Shown: piece after piece, positions 9,659-21,154 of the stretch | Layout: each line of letters starts with the position of its first letter | How positions within the stretch are numbered: position 1 is the first letter of the stretch | Assembly: GCF_018343665.1 (NCBI RefSeq) | Contig: NZ_JAGYPM010000002.1 | Span: 599,979 to 663,978 of the forward strand | Reading direction: 5' to 3' | DNA from: Cytobacillus citreus | GTDB taxonomy: Bacteria > Bacillota > Bacilli > Bacillales > Cytobacillaceae | Length of the DNA stretch: 64,000 nucleotides | The notes under the pieces: model-generated | What the model was told of the DNA's origin: nothing | Seen by the model: the letters and a program-made list of their open reading frames with translations, nothing else | The model's database searches: none | Translations under genes and position numbers: made by a program

Positions 9659-10246
9659 ATGGCTAGAGTATCAGAGATTAAAAGGAAAACGAATGAAACG
9701 GATATCTTTTTAGCTTTCAATATTGATGGGCAAGGGAAGAGCAGGCTTGAAACGGGGGTTCCTTTTCTAACTCATATGCTCGACCTTTTTACAAAGCACG
9801 GGCAATTCGATTTAACGGTAAATGCGAAGGGTGACATTGGAGTGGATGATCACCATACGACAGAGGATATCGGCATTTGCCTAGGACAAGTATTAGGAGA
9901 AGCACTCGGTGATAAAAAAGGAATTAAGCGCTATGGAAATGCATTTGTTCCAATGGATGAGGCACTCGCCCAGGTTATCATTGATTTGAGTAACCGCCCT
10001 CACTTAGAGATGAGAGCAGAGTTTTCGAGCCAAAAGGTCGGAACCTTTGATACAGAGCTTGTACACGAATTCTTATGGAAGCTGGCGCTTGAGGCAAGGA
10101 TGAATTTGCATGTAATTGTACACTACGGACAAAATACGCACCATATGATTGAGGCTATTTTTAAAGCGCTTGGCAGGGCATTACATGAAGCAACGACGAT
10201 TGATCCAAATATAAGAGGAGTTCCTTCTACGAAAGGGATGTTGTAA
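9659..10246 (+). CDS. hisB: Imidazoleglycerol-phosphate dehydratase
   Basis: The 195-residue monofunctional enzyme removes water from imidazole-glycerol-phosphate. Two metal-binding motifs define it: DDHHTTED near residue 65 and GQNTHHMIEA near residue 160, plus FLTHMLDLFTKHG. No phosphatase domain is fused, as is usual in Bacillaceae. GGAGGGGAG precedes the ATG. hisH starts at the next base after its stop. Confidence 0.96.
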   Translation: MARVSEIKRKTNETDIFLAFNIDGQGKSRLETGVPFLTHMLDLFTKHGQFDLTVNAKGDIGVDDHHTTEDIGICLGQVLGEALGDKKGIKRYGNAFVPMDEALAQVIIDLSNRPHLEMRAEFSSQKVGTFDTELVHEFLWKLALEARMNLHVIVHYGQNTHHMIEAIFKALGRALHEATTIDPNIRGVPSTKGML

Positions 10247-10885
10247 ATGCTCGGCATTATTGATTACGGAATGGGAAATCTTTTTAGTGTCAGCAAAGCC
10301 CTAGAAAGAATGAATGTTCCTTACTTTATTTCGGAGAACAGTAAAGATCTAATGAAGGCAGATGGACTCATCCTTCCTGGGGTCGGCTCCTTTAAGGACG
10401 CAATGGAGCAATTAGATAAATTAGGTTTAACGAGCATGATTAAAGAATATGTTCAGCTCGGGAAGCCGCTTCTGGGGATTTGTTTAGGCATGCAGCTATT
10501 GTTTGAAGAGAGTGAGGAGAACGGACTTACGAAGGGATTACAATTACTTCCCGGAACGGTAAGAAGATTTTCTGGTGTAAATACAGAGGGTTCTCCGTAT
10601 AAGGTTCCGCATATGGGATGGAATCAACTGAATTTAGTTCAGCCGTCACCGATTCTTCAAGGGTTAAAGGGAGATTATGTATACTTTGTTCATTCTTATT
10701 ACGTTGAAACCTCTCATACAGAGGTTGTCATTGCCAATAGCATCTATGATGTAGTTGTGCCTGCAATTGTTGGGCGTGGAAATATATATGGAATGCAATT
10801 CCATCCTGAAAAAAGCAGTGTTCTAGGCATGGAATTATTACGAAGTTTTACTGAGCTTGTCAATGAAAGGATGGGAGTCTCTTGA
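10247..10885 (+). CDS. hisH: Imidazole glycerol phosphate synthase, glutaminase subunit
   Basis: HisH supplies ammonia from glutamine to HisF. This class I amidotransferase has the nucleophile motif [11 protein letters not shown] near residue 80 and the His/Glu pair in QFHPEKS near residue 183, completing the triad. Length 212 is normal. It abuts hisB and overlaps the TTG start of hisA; its partner hisF lies one gene further on. Confidence 0.96.
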   Translation: MLGIIDYGMGNLFSVSKALERMNVPYFISENSKDLMKADGLILPGVGSFKDAMEQLDKLGLTSMIKEYVQLGKPLLGICLGMQLLFEESEENGLTKGLQLLPGTVRRFSGVNTEGSPYKVPHMGWNQLNLVQPSPILQGLKGDYVYFVHSYYVETSHTEVVIANSIYDVVVPAIVGRGNIYGMQFHPEKSSVLGMELLRSFTELVNERMGVS

Positions 10886-11619
10886 GTTTTACGATATATC
10901 CAGCAATAGATATGAGGGGCGGAAAATGTGTCCGCCTGCTGCAGGGGGACTATGATCAAGAAACGGTATATGGGGATTCTCCTTTTGAGATGGCAAGGAA
11001 GTTTACGGACGAAGGGGCTTCCTGGATTCATATGGTAGATCTGGACGGAGCAAAGGATGGTAAAAGGGTTAATGATGTTTCTGTGATTCAGGCCGCGAAT
11101 AAGCTGAAGGCAAATATTCAAATTGGTGGCGGTATCCGGACAGAAATAGATATTGTCCATTATCTTGAAAATGGTGTATCTCGTGTCATTCTTGGAAGTG
11201 TGGCCGTTTCCAATCCGGCTTTTGCCATTGAAATGATTAAGAAATACGGCAGCCAAATTGCCATTGGACTTGATGCAAAGGACGGGTATGTTGCCACTCA
11301 TGGTTGGCTGAATACATCTGAGGTAAAGGCAGTTGAGCTTGGAAAACAATTTGCTGATATGGGAGCTGAAACCTTTATTTTTACAGATATTGCAACAGAT
11401 GGCATGCTTTCTGGCCCAAATGTAGAGGCAGTCAGGCTGCTTGCAAAGGAAACGGGAAAAAGTATCATTGCATCTGGGGGAGTTAGCAAGCTAGCTGATT
11501 TAACTAGTTTAAAAGAGTTTTATAACGACGGGGTTACAGGAGCCATTGTAGGGAAAGCGATTTACGAAGGACGCTTTACAGTCAAGGAAGCATTAGAAGA
11601 GGTGAAGGCATCATGCTAA
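10882..11619 (+). CDS. hisA: ProFAR isomerase
   Basis: HisA is the TIM-barrel Amadori isomerase acting on ProFAR. The start is TTG at 10882, overlapping the hisH stop, preceded by GGATGGGAG; no better ATG exists and the product then begins [19 protein letters not shown], as in the family. The catalytic Asp of PAIDM and the second Asp in [10 protein letters not shown] are present, with the phosphate-binding IQIGGGIRT and [11 protein letters not shown]. Length 245. Confidence 0.95.
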   Translation: MSFTIYPAIDMRGGKCVRLLQGDYDQETVYGDSPFEMARKFTDEGASWIHMVDLDGAKDGKRVNDVSVIQAANKLKANIQIGGGIRTEIDIVHYLENGVSRVILGSVAVSNPAFAIEMIKKYGSQIAIGLDAKDGYVATHGWLNTSEVKAVELGKQFADMGAETFIFTDIATDGMLSGPNVEAVRLLAKETGKSIIASGGVSKLADLTSLKEFYNDGVTGAIVGKAIYEGRFTVKEALEEVKASC

Positions 11620-12371
11620 CAAAGCGGATTATCCCATGCCTCGATGTAAAAGAGGGCCGAGTTGTAAAAGGTATACAATTTGTACAGCTGCGTGACGCAG
11701 GCGATCCCGTTGAGTTAGCCTGTTTTTATGATGAGCAAGGTGCTGATGAGCTTGTTTTTCTAGATATATCTGCTTCTGTTGAAGGCAGAAAAACAATGGT
11801 TGAAGTCGTTCGGTCGGTTGCGTCTCAATTAGCGATTCCGTTTACAGTTGGCGGGGGCATTAACTCATTAGAGGATATGAAAAGGATATTACGAGCGGGT
11901 GCAGATAAGGTATCGCTTAATACGGCTGCTGTGAATGACCCGAATTTGATTACAGAAGGAGCCAAATTTTTTGGTTCACAATGCATCGTTGTTGCCGTTG
12001 ATGCGAAGTATGATACAGAGCTTGGATCGTGGCGTGTATACACGCATGGGGGCCGCACACCATCCGAATGGGAAGTTATCGCGTGGGCGGAGGAAGTAGT
12101 CAAGCTTGGTGCTGGAGAGATATTACTAACAAGCATGGATTCAGATGGAGAAAAAAAGGGATTTGACCTTGCCTTAACAAAAGCAGTCAGCGAGGCGGTA
12201 TCGATTCCAGTTATCGCATCAGGGGGAGCGGGGAATGCAGAGCATTTTGCTTCAGCCTTTCTTGATGGCAAAGCGGATGCAGCCTTAGCAGCTTCCATTT
12301 TTCACTATAAAGAAACTTCTGTATTAGAGGTAAAAGCTTATTTAAAGGAAAAAGGAGTGCCTGTCCGATGA
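11613..12371 (+). CDS. hisF: Imidazole glycerol phosphate synthase, cyclase subunit
   Basis: HisF cyclises PRFAR with ammonia channelled from HisH, giving imidazole-glycerol-phosphate and AICAR. The 252-residue TIM barrel shows [16 protein letters not shown] with the first catalytic Asp, VAVDAKYD with the second, and the phosphate loops PFTVGGGI and IASGGAG. It overlaps hisA by seven bases and hisI by ATGA, so translation is likely coupled. Confidence 0.96.
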   Translation: MLTKRIIPCLDVKEGRVVKGIQFVQLRDAGDPVELACFYDEQGADELVFLDISASVEGRKTMVEVVRSVASQLAIPFTVGGGINSLEDMKRILRAGADKVSLNTAAVNDPNLITEGAKFFGSQCIVVAVDAKYDTELGSWRVYTHGGRTPSEWEVIAWAEEVVKLGAGEILLTSMDSDGEKKGFDLALTKAVSEAVSIPVIASGGAGNAEHFASAFLDGKADAALAASIFHYKETSVLEVKAYLKEKGVPVR

Positions 12372-13009
12372 ATTTCGAAGAATTGACATTTGATGAAAAA
12401 GGCCTCATCCCAGCAGTTGTTCAGGATGCGACTACAAGAGAAGTACTGACACTAGCCTATATGAATCGGGAATCCCTTGAAAAATCAATGGAGTCAGGAG
12501 AGACTTGGTTTTTCAGCCGCTCAAGGCAGGAACTTTGGCATAAAGGGGCGACGAGCGGGAACACGCAGAAAATTGTGGAGATGAAATTCGACTGTGACAA
12601 GGATGCAATCGTTGTACTCGTTGATCCTACAGGGCCAGCTTGCCATAAGGGGACAGTGAGTTGTTTTGATGGGAGCCTTTTTCAGTCGGGGGAACCAGCT
12701 GCTTGCCTAGCAGACTACAGCATACTCTTGTCCCTTGAGAAAATTATTAAGGAGCGGGAAGAAAATCGACCTGAAGGAGCCTACACAACCTATTTATTTG
12801 AAAAAGGCGTGGACAAAATTTTGAAAAAGGTCGGAGAAGAAGCAGCAGAAGTCATCATCGCAGCAAAAAATCGTGACAAAGAAGAGCTTAAATGGGAAGC
12901 AGCCGACTTAATTTACCATTTACTCGTTTTGCTAAGAGAACAGGATCTTCCGTTTGAAGAAGTGTTAAGCGTGTTGGATAAAAGACATGAAGGGAACCCG
13001 GCTGATTAG
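12368..13009 (+). CDS. hisI: Phosphoribosyl-AMP cyclohydrolase / phosphoribosyl-ATP pyrophosphatase
   Basis: This bifunctional HisIE protein does steps two and three of the pathway. Residues 1-110 are the cyclohydrolase domain ([23 protein letters not shown]..., CHKGTVSCF zinc ligands); residues 120-213 are the pyrophosphatase domain ([32 protein letters not shown]). Length 213. It is the last gene of the operon. No convincing terminator follows; instead the 52-bp repeat array begins 50 bases after the stop. Confidence 0.96.
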   Translation: MNFEELTFDEKGLIPAVVQDATTREVLTLAYMNRESLEKSMESGETWFFSRSRQELWHKGATSGNTQKIVEMKFDCDKDAIVVLVDPTGPACHKGTVSCFDGSLFQSGEPAACLADYSILLSLEKIIKEREENRPEGAYTTYLFEKGVDKILKKVGEEAAEVIIAAKNRDKEELKWEAADLIYHLLVLLREQDLPFEEVLSVLDKRHEGNPAD

Positions 13010-13059
13010 AGGGTGGGCTCATTAAAAGTGGAAGTTCCGTAAATGGGTTATTGATTAAT

Positions 13060-13304
13060 TGGACCATCCAAAGCTAGCATTACAAGAAAAGCGGTCAGTT
13101 CCCTGATTAAATGGACCATCCAAAGCGGTTTTTCCAAGGAAAGTGGTCAGATACTAGGCTAAATAGACCATCCAAAGCGATTTTTCCAAGAAAAGTGGTC
13201 AGATCCTTGATTAAATGGACCATCCAAAGCGGTTTTTCCAAGAAAAGCGGTCAGATCCTTGTCAAAATGGACCATCCAAAGCTAGTATTACAAGAAAAAC
13301 GGTT
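13060..13304. repeat. 52-bp tandem array, five units, GACC-31-GGTC-21 geometry
   Basis: GACC occurs at 13062, 13114, 13166, 13218 and 13270, and GGTC (last one GGTT) at 13093, 13145, 13197, 13249 and 13301, so every unit has spacing 31 then 21. The linker starting ATCCAAAGC is conserved between units, so there are no unique spacers. It follows the histidine operon. A 65-codon open frame across it merely mirrors the repeat. Confidence 0.9.
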
Positions 13305-13310
13305 ATGAAG

Positions 13311-13814
13311 ATATATTCCGTGGATAAATAGCTAAGAGTGATTTCATAAGAAGTAAAAAAAGTAGCCAAGAGTGTCTTCATTAGCTGATAATGAAGACAC
13401 ATTCTTTAAAACTTCATCTTCCTCGCCATTGGTTCTACCACCTTATCCATCAAACGTATCAAAAAATCCCATACTAATCGCGACCTAGAAGGCAAATCTT
13501 TATAATAGAAAAAAAGAGCATTCAACCTCTTGAACAGCACCGCGATTTCTTTTAAAATTGTCGGCACCTGCGCTGAAAAGGCCAGTATAATTTATATCAA
13601 TGACCTCATTGGCAATTAAGAAGGATAATATTCGATACAAACCATCGGCATGGCCTTTCTCTATTTCATTGCCGTCAGCACATGGTTTCGATGAAAATAG
13701 CCAATGACCCAAATATATGAAAGCCCTTTTAACCGTGTGATATGAACTCTAGTGCTAATATCCTCCAATCCCTTCTCCAATAGCTTGCTTCTATGATATA
13801 CTACTTGAGTTAAT
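13311..13814. other. Intergenic stretch with possible decayed minus-strand gene
   Basis: About 500 bases hold no supported gene. Minus-strand frames at 13500-13712 (GHWLFSSKPCADGNEIEKG...) and near 13405-13495 (LPSRSRLVWDFLIRLMDKVV, ending in TAA) look protein-like but are in different frames, lack start signals and match no family I know. They may be pieces of one frameshifted gene or chance. Confidence 0.3.
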
Positions 13815-13832
13815 ATGAAGGTGGAGGATTTC

Positions 13833-15326
13833 ATGGGCAAAGACTCTAAAGCAAGGAAAACAAAGGGGAAATTACTGTTATTTAACCCTACAGGTGAGTA
13901 TTATTTTTCAAAAGGATTAAAGGCTTACCACAAAAGGGATCTTTATAAAGCAAAAAAATATTTACAAAGAGCGATTCAGCTTGAACCAGATGAATCTATG
14001 ATTGTCTGCCAATTAGCTGTTATTCATTCTGAAATGGGCGATTACCAGCAAGCTAACCGTCTTTTGCATCGAATTATTGAAGAGCTTGATGCTGATATGG
14101 TGGAATGTCATTATTTTCTCGCCAATAATTATGCACATTTAGGGTTCTTTAAGGATGCCTACCATCATGCCAATTTATATTTGGAATTGGACGAGGATGG
14201 GGAATTTGCTGATGATACTTTTGATCTTCTTGAGCTGCTCACAATGGAAGCGGAGGAATTAGATGAGGAGCCTTACGAACAAGATGATCTCATTACAAAA
14301 CAGGAGCATGCACGAGAGCTTCTTGAGTCGGGTCATTTTCCGAAGGCGGTAGAGATTCTTAATTCTGTTATAGATGAGTATCCCGAATACTGGTCAGCAT
14401 ATAATAATCTGGCGCTTGCGTATTTTTATCTTGGAGAAATTCAAAAAGCAGCTGACATTCTTGATAAGGTATTTGAAGAAAATCCAGGAAATTTACATGC
14501 TTTATGCAACAAGCTTGTTTTCGCTTTTTATGAGCGTGATTATAAAGAAGTAAAAGCACTAAAAGAGGTTCTAAAAAAAGTCAATCCTTTATCCATTGAG
14601 CATCAGTTTAAACTTGGAGCAACTTTTGCATTAATCGGTGAGTACGATGCTGCTTTTTTATGGCTTCGCAGGCTGCAGAAAAAAGGATTTGATGGAGATG
14701 GCGCTTTTTACTACTGGCTCTCCTATGCTGCTTATTTTACGGGCAGAGAAAAAATTGCAAAATCTGCTTGGGAGAAATCTGTTGAACTAAATCCTGAAAA
14801 AGAAGGATTTGAGCCTTGGAATGATGAAAAAACGATCCAGAATGGACTGGAGAATCATCCTTCATCGATTCTCAGGAAATTAGACAGTGATTATATTGAG
14901 GAGCGTCTTTTTGCATTGTTCTTAACTGCTATGTCAGATGGGAAGGAAGAAATACTATCTTCAAGAGAAATAAACCAAAACCAGAGATTTTCTCATTTGG
15001 AACGGGAGTATTTATCCTTCATACGCAAAGGGAATGCCTGGAAGACGATGCCGGTACACGATACTGCGGCGCTTCTTTATGAAACTAATCATCCTATTGG
15101 AACCGTAGAAGCAGGCTTATTTTTAATGTGGTTTACTGTTTTTGTAGAAATATCTAATAGTAATCAATCCATTAAAAATCATAAAGGATGGGCTGCCGCT
15201 ATCGAAACCGTCTGGATTAAGTTAAGAGGGGGAAAGGCTTCCCAGAAGCAAATCGCTGACAAATACGGTATGGCTGCTTCAACACTGGCTAAATATATAA
15301 AATTAGTGAACAGCTTCCTTTCATAA
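13833..15326 (+). CDS. Tetratricopeptide-repeat protein with C-terminal helix-turn-helix, YvcD-like
   Basis: The protein is built of TPR-like helix pairs (residues ~20-330), such as GLKAYHKRDLYKAKKYLQRAI and AYNNLALAYFYLGEIQKAADIL. The C-terminal ~50 residues (SQKQIADKYGMAASTLAKYI) look like a helix-turn-helix, suggesting a link to DNA or transcription factors. The ATG at 13833 is preferred because GGAGG (13823-13827) stands just before it; an earlier ATG at 13815 has no site. Length 497. It lies upstream of trxB as the B. subtilis homologue does; its role is unknown. Confidence 0.82.
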   Translation: MGKDSKARKTKGKLLLFNPTGEYYFSKGLKAYHKRDLYKAKKYLQRAIQLEPDESMIVCQLAVIHSEMGDYQQANRLLHRIIEELDADMVECHYFLANNYAHLGFFKDAYHHANLYLELDEDGEFADDTFDLLELLTMEAEELDEEPYEQDDLITKQEHARELLESGHFPKAVEILNSVIDEYPEYWSAYNNLALAYFYLGEIQKAADILDKVFEENPGNLHALCNKLVFAFYERDYKEVKALKEVLKKVNPLSIEHQFKLGATFALIGEYDAAFLWLRRLQKKGFDGDGAFYYWLSYAAYFTGREKIAKSAWEKSVELNPEKEGFEPWNDEKTIQNGLENHPSSILRKLDSDYIEERLFALFLTAMSDGKEEILSSREINQNQRFSHLEREYLSFIRKGNAWKTMPVHDTAALLYETNHPIGTVEAGLFLMWFTVFVEISNSNQSIKNHKGWAAAIETVWIKLRGGKASQKQIADKYGMAASTLAKYIKLVNSFLS

Positions 15327-15438
15327 GCATATATTTGGACGAAATCCTTTTATTTTTATAGGATGATTGTAGTTGGTCATATTATTAATAATTATAAAAT
15401 TGGCTTACTACATGTGGCCGTTTACTATAGGAGGATGA

Positions 15439-16383
<945 letters not shown>

Positions 16384-16599
16384 TATTATTCAGCAAAAGT
16401 TACAACTGCTTCTAAATAAAGACTCGATCAGCTTTAATAATCGGCTTTTCGGAAAAATTTACAAAAAGTAATTGTGTTTTAATTTTCCTGTAACAGTGGT
16501 GAAATAAATTTCGGGTAATATAAAAATAGAAATTGACCCCCTTTTAAAGATATAATCCTTTGTTAAGCACAGATTCTTCTGTGCTTTTTTTTTTGTATA
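16384..16599 (+). terminator. trxB downstream region with terminator at 16565-16594
   Basis: AAGCACAGA-TTCT-TCTGTGCTT followed by ten T residues forms a strong terminator at 16565-16594. The preceding 180 bases contain only a weak hairpin near 16424-16450. Confidence 0.8.
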
Positions 16600-17095
16600 G
16601 GAAATTATAATTTTCGCTATCTGTTGATAACTTGAGATATAGTTTATCTATGTTCAGCTCCAGCGCCTACCTCCGACGTACAGGACGAACTAGTGTCGAC
16701 AATGCGACAGGATAAGGAAAGCTACGTTACCGAAACATCGCACGACCAAAAGAGAAGCTTTTGGGAGGAGGTCGCGTTTTTGTCGACCTCGAGGTCACAA
16801 GCTTGTCTAGTTACGGCTCCTAGGGACTCGCTTCATAAGCCGATCCCTTCCAGAAGACAAAGAACGTCTTCTTACAGGGCTCGTCTTATGCAGTCGTCCC
16901 TAAACAGTCGCCTTCACATTTCGATCAATCCTCCCAGAAAGGTAAAGAACACCTTTCCGTGAGGCTCGTCTTGTGCTTGTCGGAGGTGAGCACAAAGGAA
17001 AGCTTCTTTGAATATTCATCTCAGGAACAATTTGTCCTTTAATTGTTCCGAAGGCGCTTGCGCATTTGTTCTTTGCACATTAATAAAGTATAAAT
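16600..17095. repeat. Dispersed element A, copy 1 (long, composite)
   Basis: The segment opens with GAAATTATAATTTTCGCTATC and CAGCTCCAGCGCCTACC, includes GACGTACAGGACG...TAGTGTCGACAATGCGACAGG, GTCGACCTCGAGGTCACAAGC, CCCAGAAAGGTAAAGAACAC with CTTTCCGTGAGGCTCGTCTTGTGCTTGTCGG split over it, and closes with GGCGCTTGCGCATTTGTTCTT near 17075. It is the longest copy, with an extra internal block at 16800-16925 that is itself a variant of the AAG-GTAAAGAAC-CTT hairpin. Open frames inside (e.g. 16693-16962) are not genes. Confidence 0.8.
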
Positions 17096-17191
17096 AGGCA
17101 GCGGAGAAGATAATTCGACGCAGTTGCTAATTTTAGGAATTAAGTACGACGGACAGGTTTTTTATTCCATAGCTTAAATATACCCATTTCA

Positions 17192-17220
17192 TTGTTACTG
17201 TTTGACAAAAATAGTATAAT
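17192..17220 (+). promoter_or_regulatory. Probable sigma-A promoter of the yvcI-rapZ operon
   Basis: TTGTTA (17192-17197) and TATAAT (17215-17220) with a 17-bp spacer, 45 bases before the Nudix gene. Confidence 0.5.
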
Positions 17221-17264
17221 GAATTCATTAAAAGCCAGAACGGAAAATAATGGGGTGAATAAAA

Positions 17265-17723
17265 ATGCAGCGAGTCACCAACTGTGTGTTAATAAAGAGT
17301 GATCAAGTTTTGCTTTTACAAAAGCCAAGACGCGGCTGGTGGGTAGCCCCAGGTGGAAAGATGGAGCCGGGAGAATCGGTTAGGGACTCCTGCATACGTG
17401 AGTTCAGAGAGGAAACGGGCATTTATTTGCGCAATCCGAAAATTAAGGGGATTTTTACCTTTATTATGAAGGAAGGCGATCGGGTTGTGTCGGAATGGAT
17501 GATGTTTACCTTTTTGGCAACGGAAGCTGATGGATTGAATTTAGATGAATCAGAGGAAGGAAAAATACGTTGGCATCCCTTTGAGGGAATTAAAAATCTG
17601 CCAATGGCAGTTGGAGATTATCATATCTTAGAATATATGATACATGGGAAAGCGATCATTTACGGGACTTTCACTTACACTCCGAATTTTGAGTTAATTA
17701 GTTACCGATTAGATCCAAGTTAA
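17265..17723 (+). CDS. yvcI: Nudix hydrolase, YvcI-like
   Basis: The 152-residue protein carries an intact Nudix box, GGKMEPGESVRDSCI followed by REFREETGI (residues ~27-50), with the catalytic REFREE. Members near rapZ are predicted to hydrolyse nucleoside diphosphate derivatives; the substrate here is not known. It is first in the yvcI-rapZ-yvcK-whiA-crh order conserved in Bacillaceae, 27 bases before rapZ. Confidence 0.9.
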   Translation: MQRVTNCVLIKSDQVLLLQKPRRGWWVAPGGKMEPGESVRDSCIREFREETGIYLRNPKIKGIFTFIMKEGDRVVSEWMMFTFLATEADGLNLDESEEGKIRWHPFEGIKNLPMAVGDYHILEYMIHGKAIIYGTFTYTPNFELISYRLDPS

Positions 17724-17750
17724 TTCTAGATTCTGTCAGGGGGAGAAAAC

Positions 17751-18644
17751 ATGAGCACGAGTGCTGTGAATGAAACTCAAATCGTTATTATTACAGGGAT
17801 GTCCGGCGCAGGTAAAACAGTTGCAATCCAAAGCTTTGAGGATCTTGGGTTTTTCTGTGTAGATAATCTGCCGCCAACATTATTGCCTAAATTTCTAGAA
17901 CTTATGAAGGATTCTGGGAATAAAATGAATAAGGTAGCGTTAGTCATGGATTTACGGGGCCGCGAATTTTTTGATCACTTGTTTAAAGCGCTCGATGATC
18001 TTTCGGAAACTTCATGGGTGACCCCGCAAATTCTTTTTTTAGATGCAGAAGATTCGACTTTAGTGCGTAGATATAAAGAAACAAGAAGATTTCACCCGTT
18101 AGCACCCTCTGGTCTTCCTTTGGAAGGAATTAAGCTTGAACGAGAGCTATTAGAGGAGCTAAAGGGAAGGGCACAGATTGTTTATAATACAACGCAATTA
18201 AAGCCTAGAGAACTGCGTGAAAAGATTCTTACGGAATTTTCCATGAATAAAACAACTATGTTTACTGTTAATGTCATGTCCTTTGGGTTTAAACATGGAA
18301 TCCCGATTGATGCTGATCTTGTCTTTGATGTGAGATTTCTGCCTAACCCTCACTATATTGACCATATGCGTCCGAAAACTGGACTTGACGAAGAAGTATA
18401 CAACTATGTTCACAAATGGACGGAAACGAGCAAATTCCTTGAGAAGGTAACCGAACTGTTAGCCTTCATGCTTCCACACTACAAAAGAGAAGGCAAGGCC
18501 CAGCTAGTGATTGCGATAGGATGTACAGGTGGTCAGCACCGTTCAGTTGCATTAGCAGAATATCTTGGTAATTATTTCAAGGAAGATTACCATACACGAA
18601 TTACACATCGTGATATCCAGGGGAGAAGGGAAATAGGAAAATGA
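17751..18644 (+). CDS. rapZ: RNase adapter / nucleotide-binding protein RapZ
   Basis: The 297-residue YvcJ/RapZ protein has a Walker A motif GMSGAGKT near residue 16, a Walker B-like [11 protein letters not shown], and the RapZ C-terminal signature [18 protein letters not shown]. coli RapZ senses glucosamine-6-phosphate and directs RNase E; in Bacillus the homologue binds and hydrolyses GTP/ATP and affects competence. GGGGGAGAAAAC precedes the ATG. It overlaps yvcK by four bases. Confidence 0.95.
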   Translation: MSTSAVNETQIVIITGMSGAGKTVAIQSFEDLGFFCVDNLPPTLLPKFLELMKDSGNKMNKVALVMDLRGREFFDHLFKALDDLSETSWVTPQILFLDAEDSTLVRRYKETRRFHPLAPSGLPLEGIKLERELLEELKGRAQIVYNTTQLKPRELREKILTEFSMNKTTMFTVNVMSFGFKHGIPIDADLVFDVRFLPNPHYIDHMRPKTGLDEEVYNYVHKWTETSKFLEKVTELLAFMLPHYKREGKAQLVIAIGCTGGQHRSVALAEYLGNYFKEDYHTRITHRDIQGRREIGK

Positions 18645-19624
18645 AGACGAACAGACAGCCTAGAGTCGTCATAATTGGTGGAGGTACAGGATTACCAGTT
18701 TTATTACGGGGATTAAAGCAATATCCTGTTGATATTACTGCAATTGTAACAGTAGCCGATGATGGAGGCAGTTCCGGAAGATTAAGAAACGACTTGGATG
18801 TTCCTCCTCCTGGTGATATTCGCAATGTACTGGCAGCCCTTTCTGATGTTGAGCCTTTTATTGAGGAGATGTTTCAGCACCGTTTTTCAACATCGACTGA
18901 ATTGTCGGGTCACTCACTAGGTAATTTAATTCTAGCCGCAATGACCTCCATTACAGGGAATTTTGTACATGCCATCCAGGAAATGAGTAAGGTTTTAAAT
19001 GTAAGAGGAAAGGTATTGCCAGCAGCTAATCAAAGTGTTATTTTGCATGCAGAGATGGAAGATGGCACAATTGTATCGGGAGAATCTAAAATTCCATACT
19101 CTGGGAAAAAGATTAAAAAAGTATTTTTAACACCTAAGCATATAAAGCCTCTCCCTGAAACCATTACCGCGATTAGGAAAGCAGATCTCATTATTATTGG
19201 ACCAGGCAGTCTTTATACGAGTATTTTGCCAAATCTTCTTGTGCCAAAACTCGGTTCAGAGGTTTGCCGTGCAAAGGCAAAAAAAGTATATATTTGTAAT
19301 TTAATGACGCAGGCTGGGGAAACATATAATTATACAGCGAGCAATCATGTAAAAGCGATCTATGATCATATGAGCTGTGCCTTTATTAACACGATTCTCG
19401 TCAATAATGAAGATATTCCTAAACAAGTGCAAGAACGGTATAGTGAAGAAATGGCAAAGCCCGTTATTTTTGATATTGACCGACTTCATGAATTAGGTCT
19501 GAAAGTCATTCCAGGTAAAATTGTTAATTATGATGGCGGAAAGATTCGTCACGATACAAAAGAAGTCGCAGAAATGCTATACTCTTTCCTAATGAATGAA
19601 ATAAATATGCAGCATAAATATTGA
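18641..19624 (+). CDS. yvcK: Gluconeogenesis factor YvcK (CofD-like)
   Basis: YvcK is needed for growth on gluconeogenic carbon and for cell shape, probably through UDP-sugar binding and PBP1 localisation. The 327-residue CofD/UPF0052 protein shows [35 protein letters not shown] and [17 protein letters not shown]. The start overlaps rapZ as ATGA. A dispersed repeat separates it from whiA. Confidence 0.95.
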   Translation: MKTNRQPRVVIIGGGTGLPVLLRGLKQYPVDITAIVTVADDGGSSGRLRNDLDVPPPGDIRNVLAALSDVEPFIEEMFQHRFSTSTELSGHSLGNLILAAMTSITGNFVHAIQEMSKVLNVRGKVLPAANQSVILHAEMEDGTIVSGESKIPYSGKKIKKVFLTPKHIKPLPETITAIRKADLIIIGPGSLYTSILPNLLVPKLGSEVCRAKAKKVYICNLMTQAGETYNYTASNHVKAIYDHMSCAFINTILVNNEDIPKQVQERYSEEMAKPVIFDIDRLHELGLKVIPGKIVNYDGGKIRHDTKEVAEMLYSFLMNEINMQHKY

Positions 19625-19862
19625 AGTTAGGAATAGAACACCTTTCCGAGAGGCTCGTCTTGTGCTTGTCGGGGGTGATCACGGCGCCTTACGCTTTTTT
19701 ACTGTCTAGCTCCAGGCGCCATCGGCTCGCCGACTAAAGACGCCACGTCCTGTGGCAACGTCGGCACTAGTACGTCCTATACGTCGGAGGTCATAAGTCA
19801 TTCCGTCCAGAAGGTTAAAGAGCAACCTTCTAGTTGGCCTGTCTTATGCTTTTCTATAAGGG
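19625..19862. repeat. Dispersed element A, copy 2
   Basis: It fills the yvcK-whiA gap. It begins with a truncated end (CACCTTTCCGAGAGGCTCG...CTTGTCGGGGGTGA), then a second unit CTAGCTCCAGGCGCC...GACTAAAGACGCCACGTCC, GTGGCAACGTCGGCACTAG, CGTCGGAGGTCATAAG and AAGGTTAAAGAGCAACCTT. The GACTAAAGACGCCAC...GTACGTCC block recurs at 62939-62991. It would be transcribed within the operon and can form strong hairpins. Confidence 0.75.
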
Positions 19863-19874
19863 GGTGAAGGAATT

Positions 19875-20816
19875 ATGTCTTTCGCTTCAGAAACGAAAAA
19901 GGAATTAACGAATCTGGAGGTTAAGGATTGCTGCGGAATAGCAGAGTTGTCTGCTCTTATTCGAATGAACGGATCGCTATCTTTCTCCAACAGAAAGCTA
20001 ATTGTCGATATACAGACTGAAAATGCAGCTATCGCAAGAAGAATCTATATTCTTATAAAAAAGAACTATCAAGCACAGGTAGAGCTCCTTGTCAGAAAGA
20101 AGATGAGACTAAAAAAGAATAATGTTTATATTGTCAGATTGTCGGAGAAGGCAAGTGAGATTCTAGATGATTTGAAGATATTAAGCGATGGCTTTGTTTT
20201 TACACATAATATTTCTGAAGCCTTGATTAAAAAGAAATGTTGTAAGCGTTCTTATTTACGCGGTGCTTTTCTAGCGGGAGGATCGGTTAATAATCCAGAA
20301 ACCTCATCCTATCATCTTGAAATTTTTTCACTATATAAGGAGCATAATGACTCATTAAGTGAATTAATGAATACTTTTGGCTTGAATAGTAAAACGCTTG
20401 AAAGGAAAAAAGGGTTCATTACATACTTAAAAGAGGCTGAAAAGATTACAGAATTTTTAGGTGTGGTAGGTGCATACAATGCACTTTTGAAATTTGAAGA
20501 TATTCGAATTGTCCGTGATATGCGAAATTCGGTTAATCGTCTCGTAAATTGTGAAACAGCGAACTTAAACAAAACGATTGGTGCTGCACTTCGTCAAGTA
20601 GAAAATATTCGATTTATTGATGAAACAGTCGGCCTTCATATATTGCCAGACAAACTGAAGGAAATTGCTGAACTGCGAGTTGCCTATCAGGATGTTACAT
20701 TAAAGGAACTTGGTGAAATGATTTCTGGAGGTACAATTAGTAAGTCAGGGATTAATCACCGCTTAAGAAAAATAGATGAGATTGCAGATAAACTGAGAGC
20801 AGGAGAATCGATATGA
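19875..20816 (+). CDS. whiA: WhiA, sporulation/cell-division DNA-binding protein
   Basis: WhiA combines a LAGLIDADG-like homing-endonuclease fold (here without nuclease residues) with a C-terminal helix-turn-helix. In Bacillus it binds DNA and influences division and chromosome segregation. The 313-residue product starts [20 protein letters not shown] and shows [23 protein letters not shown] and the [29 protein letters not shown]. The ATG follows AAGGGGGTGAAG. Confidence 0.95.
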   Translation: MSFASETKKELTNLEVKDCCGIAELSALIRMNGSLSFSNRKLIVDIQTENAAIARRIYILIKKNYQAQVELLVRKKMRLKKNNVYIVRLSEKASEILDDLKILSDGFVFTHNISEALIKKKCCKRSYLRGAFLAGGSVNNPETSSYHLEIFSLYKEHNDSLSELMNTFGLNSKTLERKKGFITYLKEAEKITEFLGVVGAYNALLKFEDIRIVRDMRNSVNRLVNCETANLNKTIGAALRQVENIRFIDETVGLHILPDKLKEIAELRVAYQDVTLKELGEMISGGTISKSGINHRLRKIDEIADKLRAGESI

Positions 20817-20853
20817 CAAATTATCAGATTCTATTAGGGGAGGAAAGCGAGCA

Positions 20854-21111
20854 ATGGTAGAGAAAAAGGTTGAAGTGAAACTGAAAACAGGATTACAGGC
20901 AAGACCTGCGGCATTATTTGTTCAAGAAGCAAACAGATTTTCATCAGAGGTTTTTCTAGAAAAAGAAGGAAAGAAAGTCAATGCAAAAAGCATCATGGGC
21001 TTAATGAGTCTTGCTGTTAGCTCGGGTTCAGTCGTGACATTAATTGTAGATGGCAAAGACGAAGTCGAAGCGATTGAAGAATTAGCTGATTTTATTCAGC
21101 AGGAAAATTAG
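20854..21111 (+). CDS. crh: Catabolite repression HPr-like protein Crh
   Basis: The 85-residue protein is an HPr paralogue in which the catalytic His15 is replaced by Gln15 (KTGLQARPA) while Ser46 is kept (NAKSIMGLMSL). It therefore cannot pass phosphate in the PTS but is phosphorylated by HprK (gene at 1976) and acts as a CcpA corepressor. GGGGAGG is upstream. It closes the operon and is followed by a strong terminator. Confidence 0.97.
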   Translation: MVEKKVEVKLKTGLQARPAALFVQEANRFSSEVFLEKEGKKVNAKSIMGLMSLAVSSGSVVTLIVDGKDEVEAIEELADFIQQEN

Positions 21112-21112
21112 T

Positions 21113-21152
21113 AAAAAACAACTCGCATGATTAGGTATGCGAGTTGTTTTTT
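21113..21152 (+). terminator. Terminator of the yvcI-crh operon
   Basis: AAAAAACAACTCGCAT and its complement ATGCGAGTTGTTTTTT flank a seven-base loop (GATTAGG). The A- and T-tracts on the two sides would also serve the convergent clpP transcript. Confidence 0.85.
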
Positions 21153-21154
21153 AT

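Noticed and set aside
13060..13304. CRISPR array
   Set aside because: The whole 52-bp unit, including the linker, is conserved between copies, so there are no unique spacers, and no cas genes are near. The same holds for 31750-32066 and 51979-52118.
13111..13308. 65-codon open frame over the 52-bp array
   Set aside because: It exists only because the repeat happens to lack stops; there is no initiation signal.
13500..13712. 70-codon minus-strand frame as a gene
   Set aside because: No ribosome site, no family match, and adjacent protein-like stretches are in another frame; kept only as a note on possible decay.
16693..16962. 89-codon open frame
   Set aside because: It lies inside dispersed element A and similar frames appear in the other copies (36645-36833, 48416-48625).
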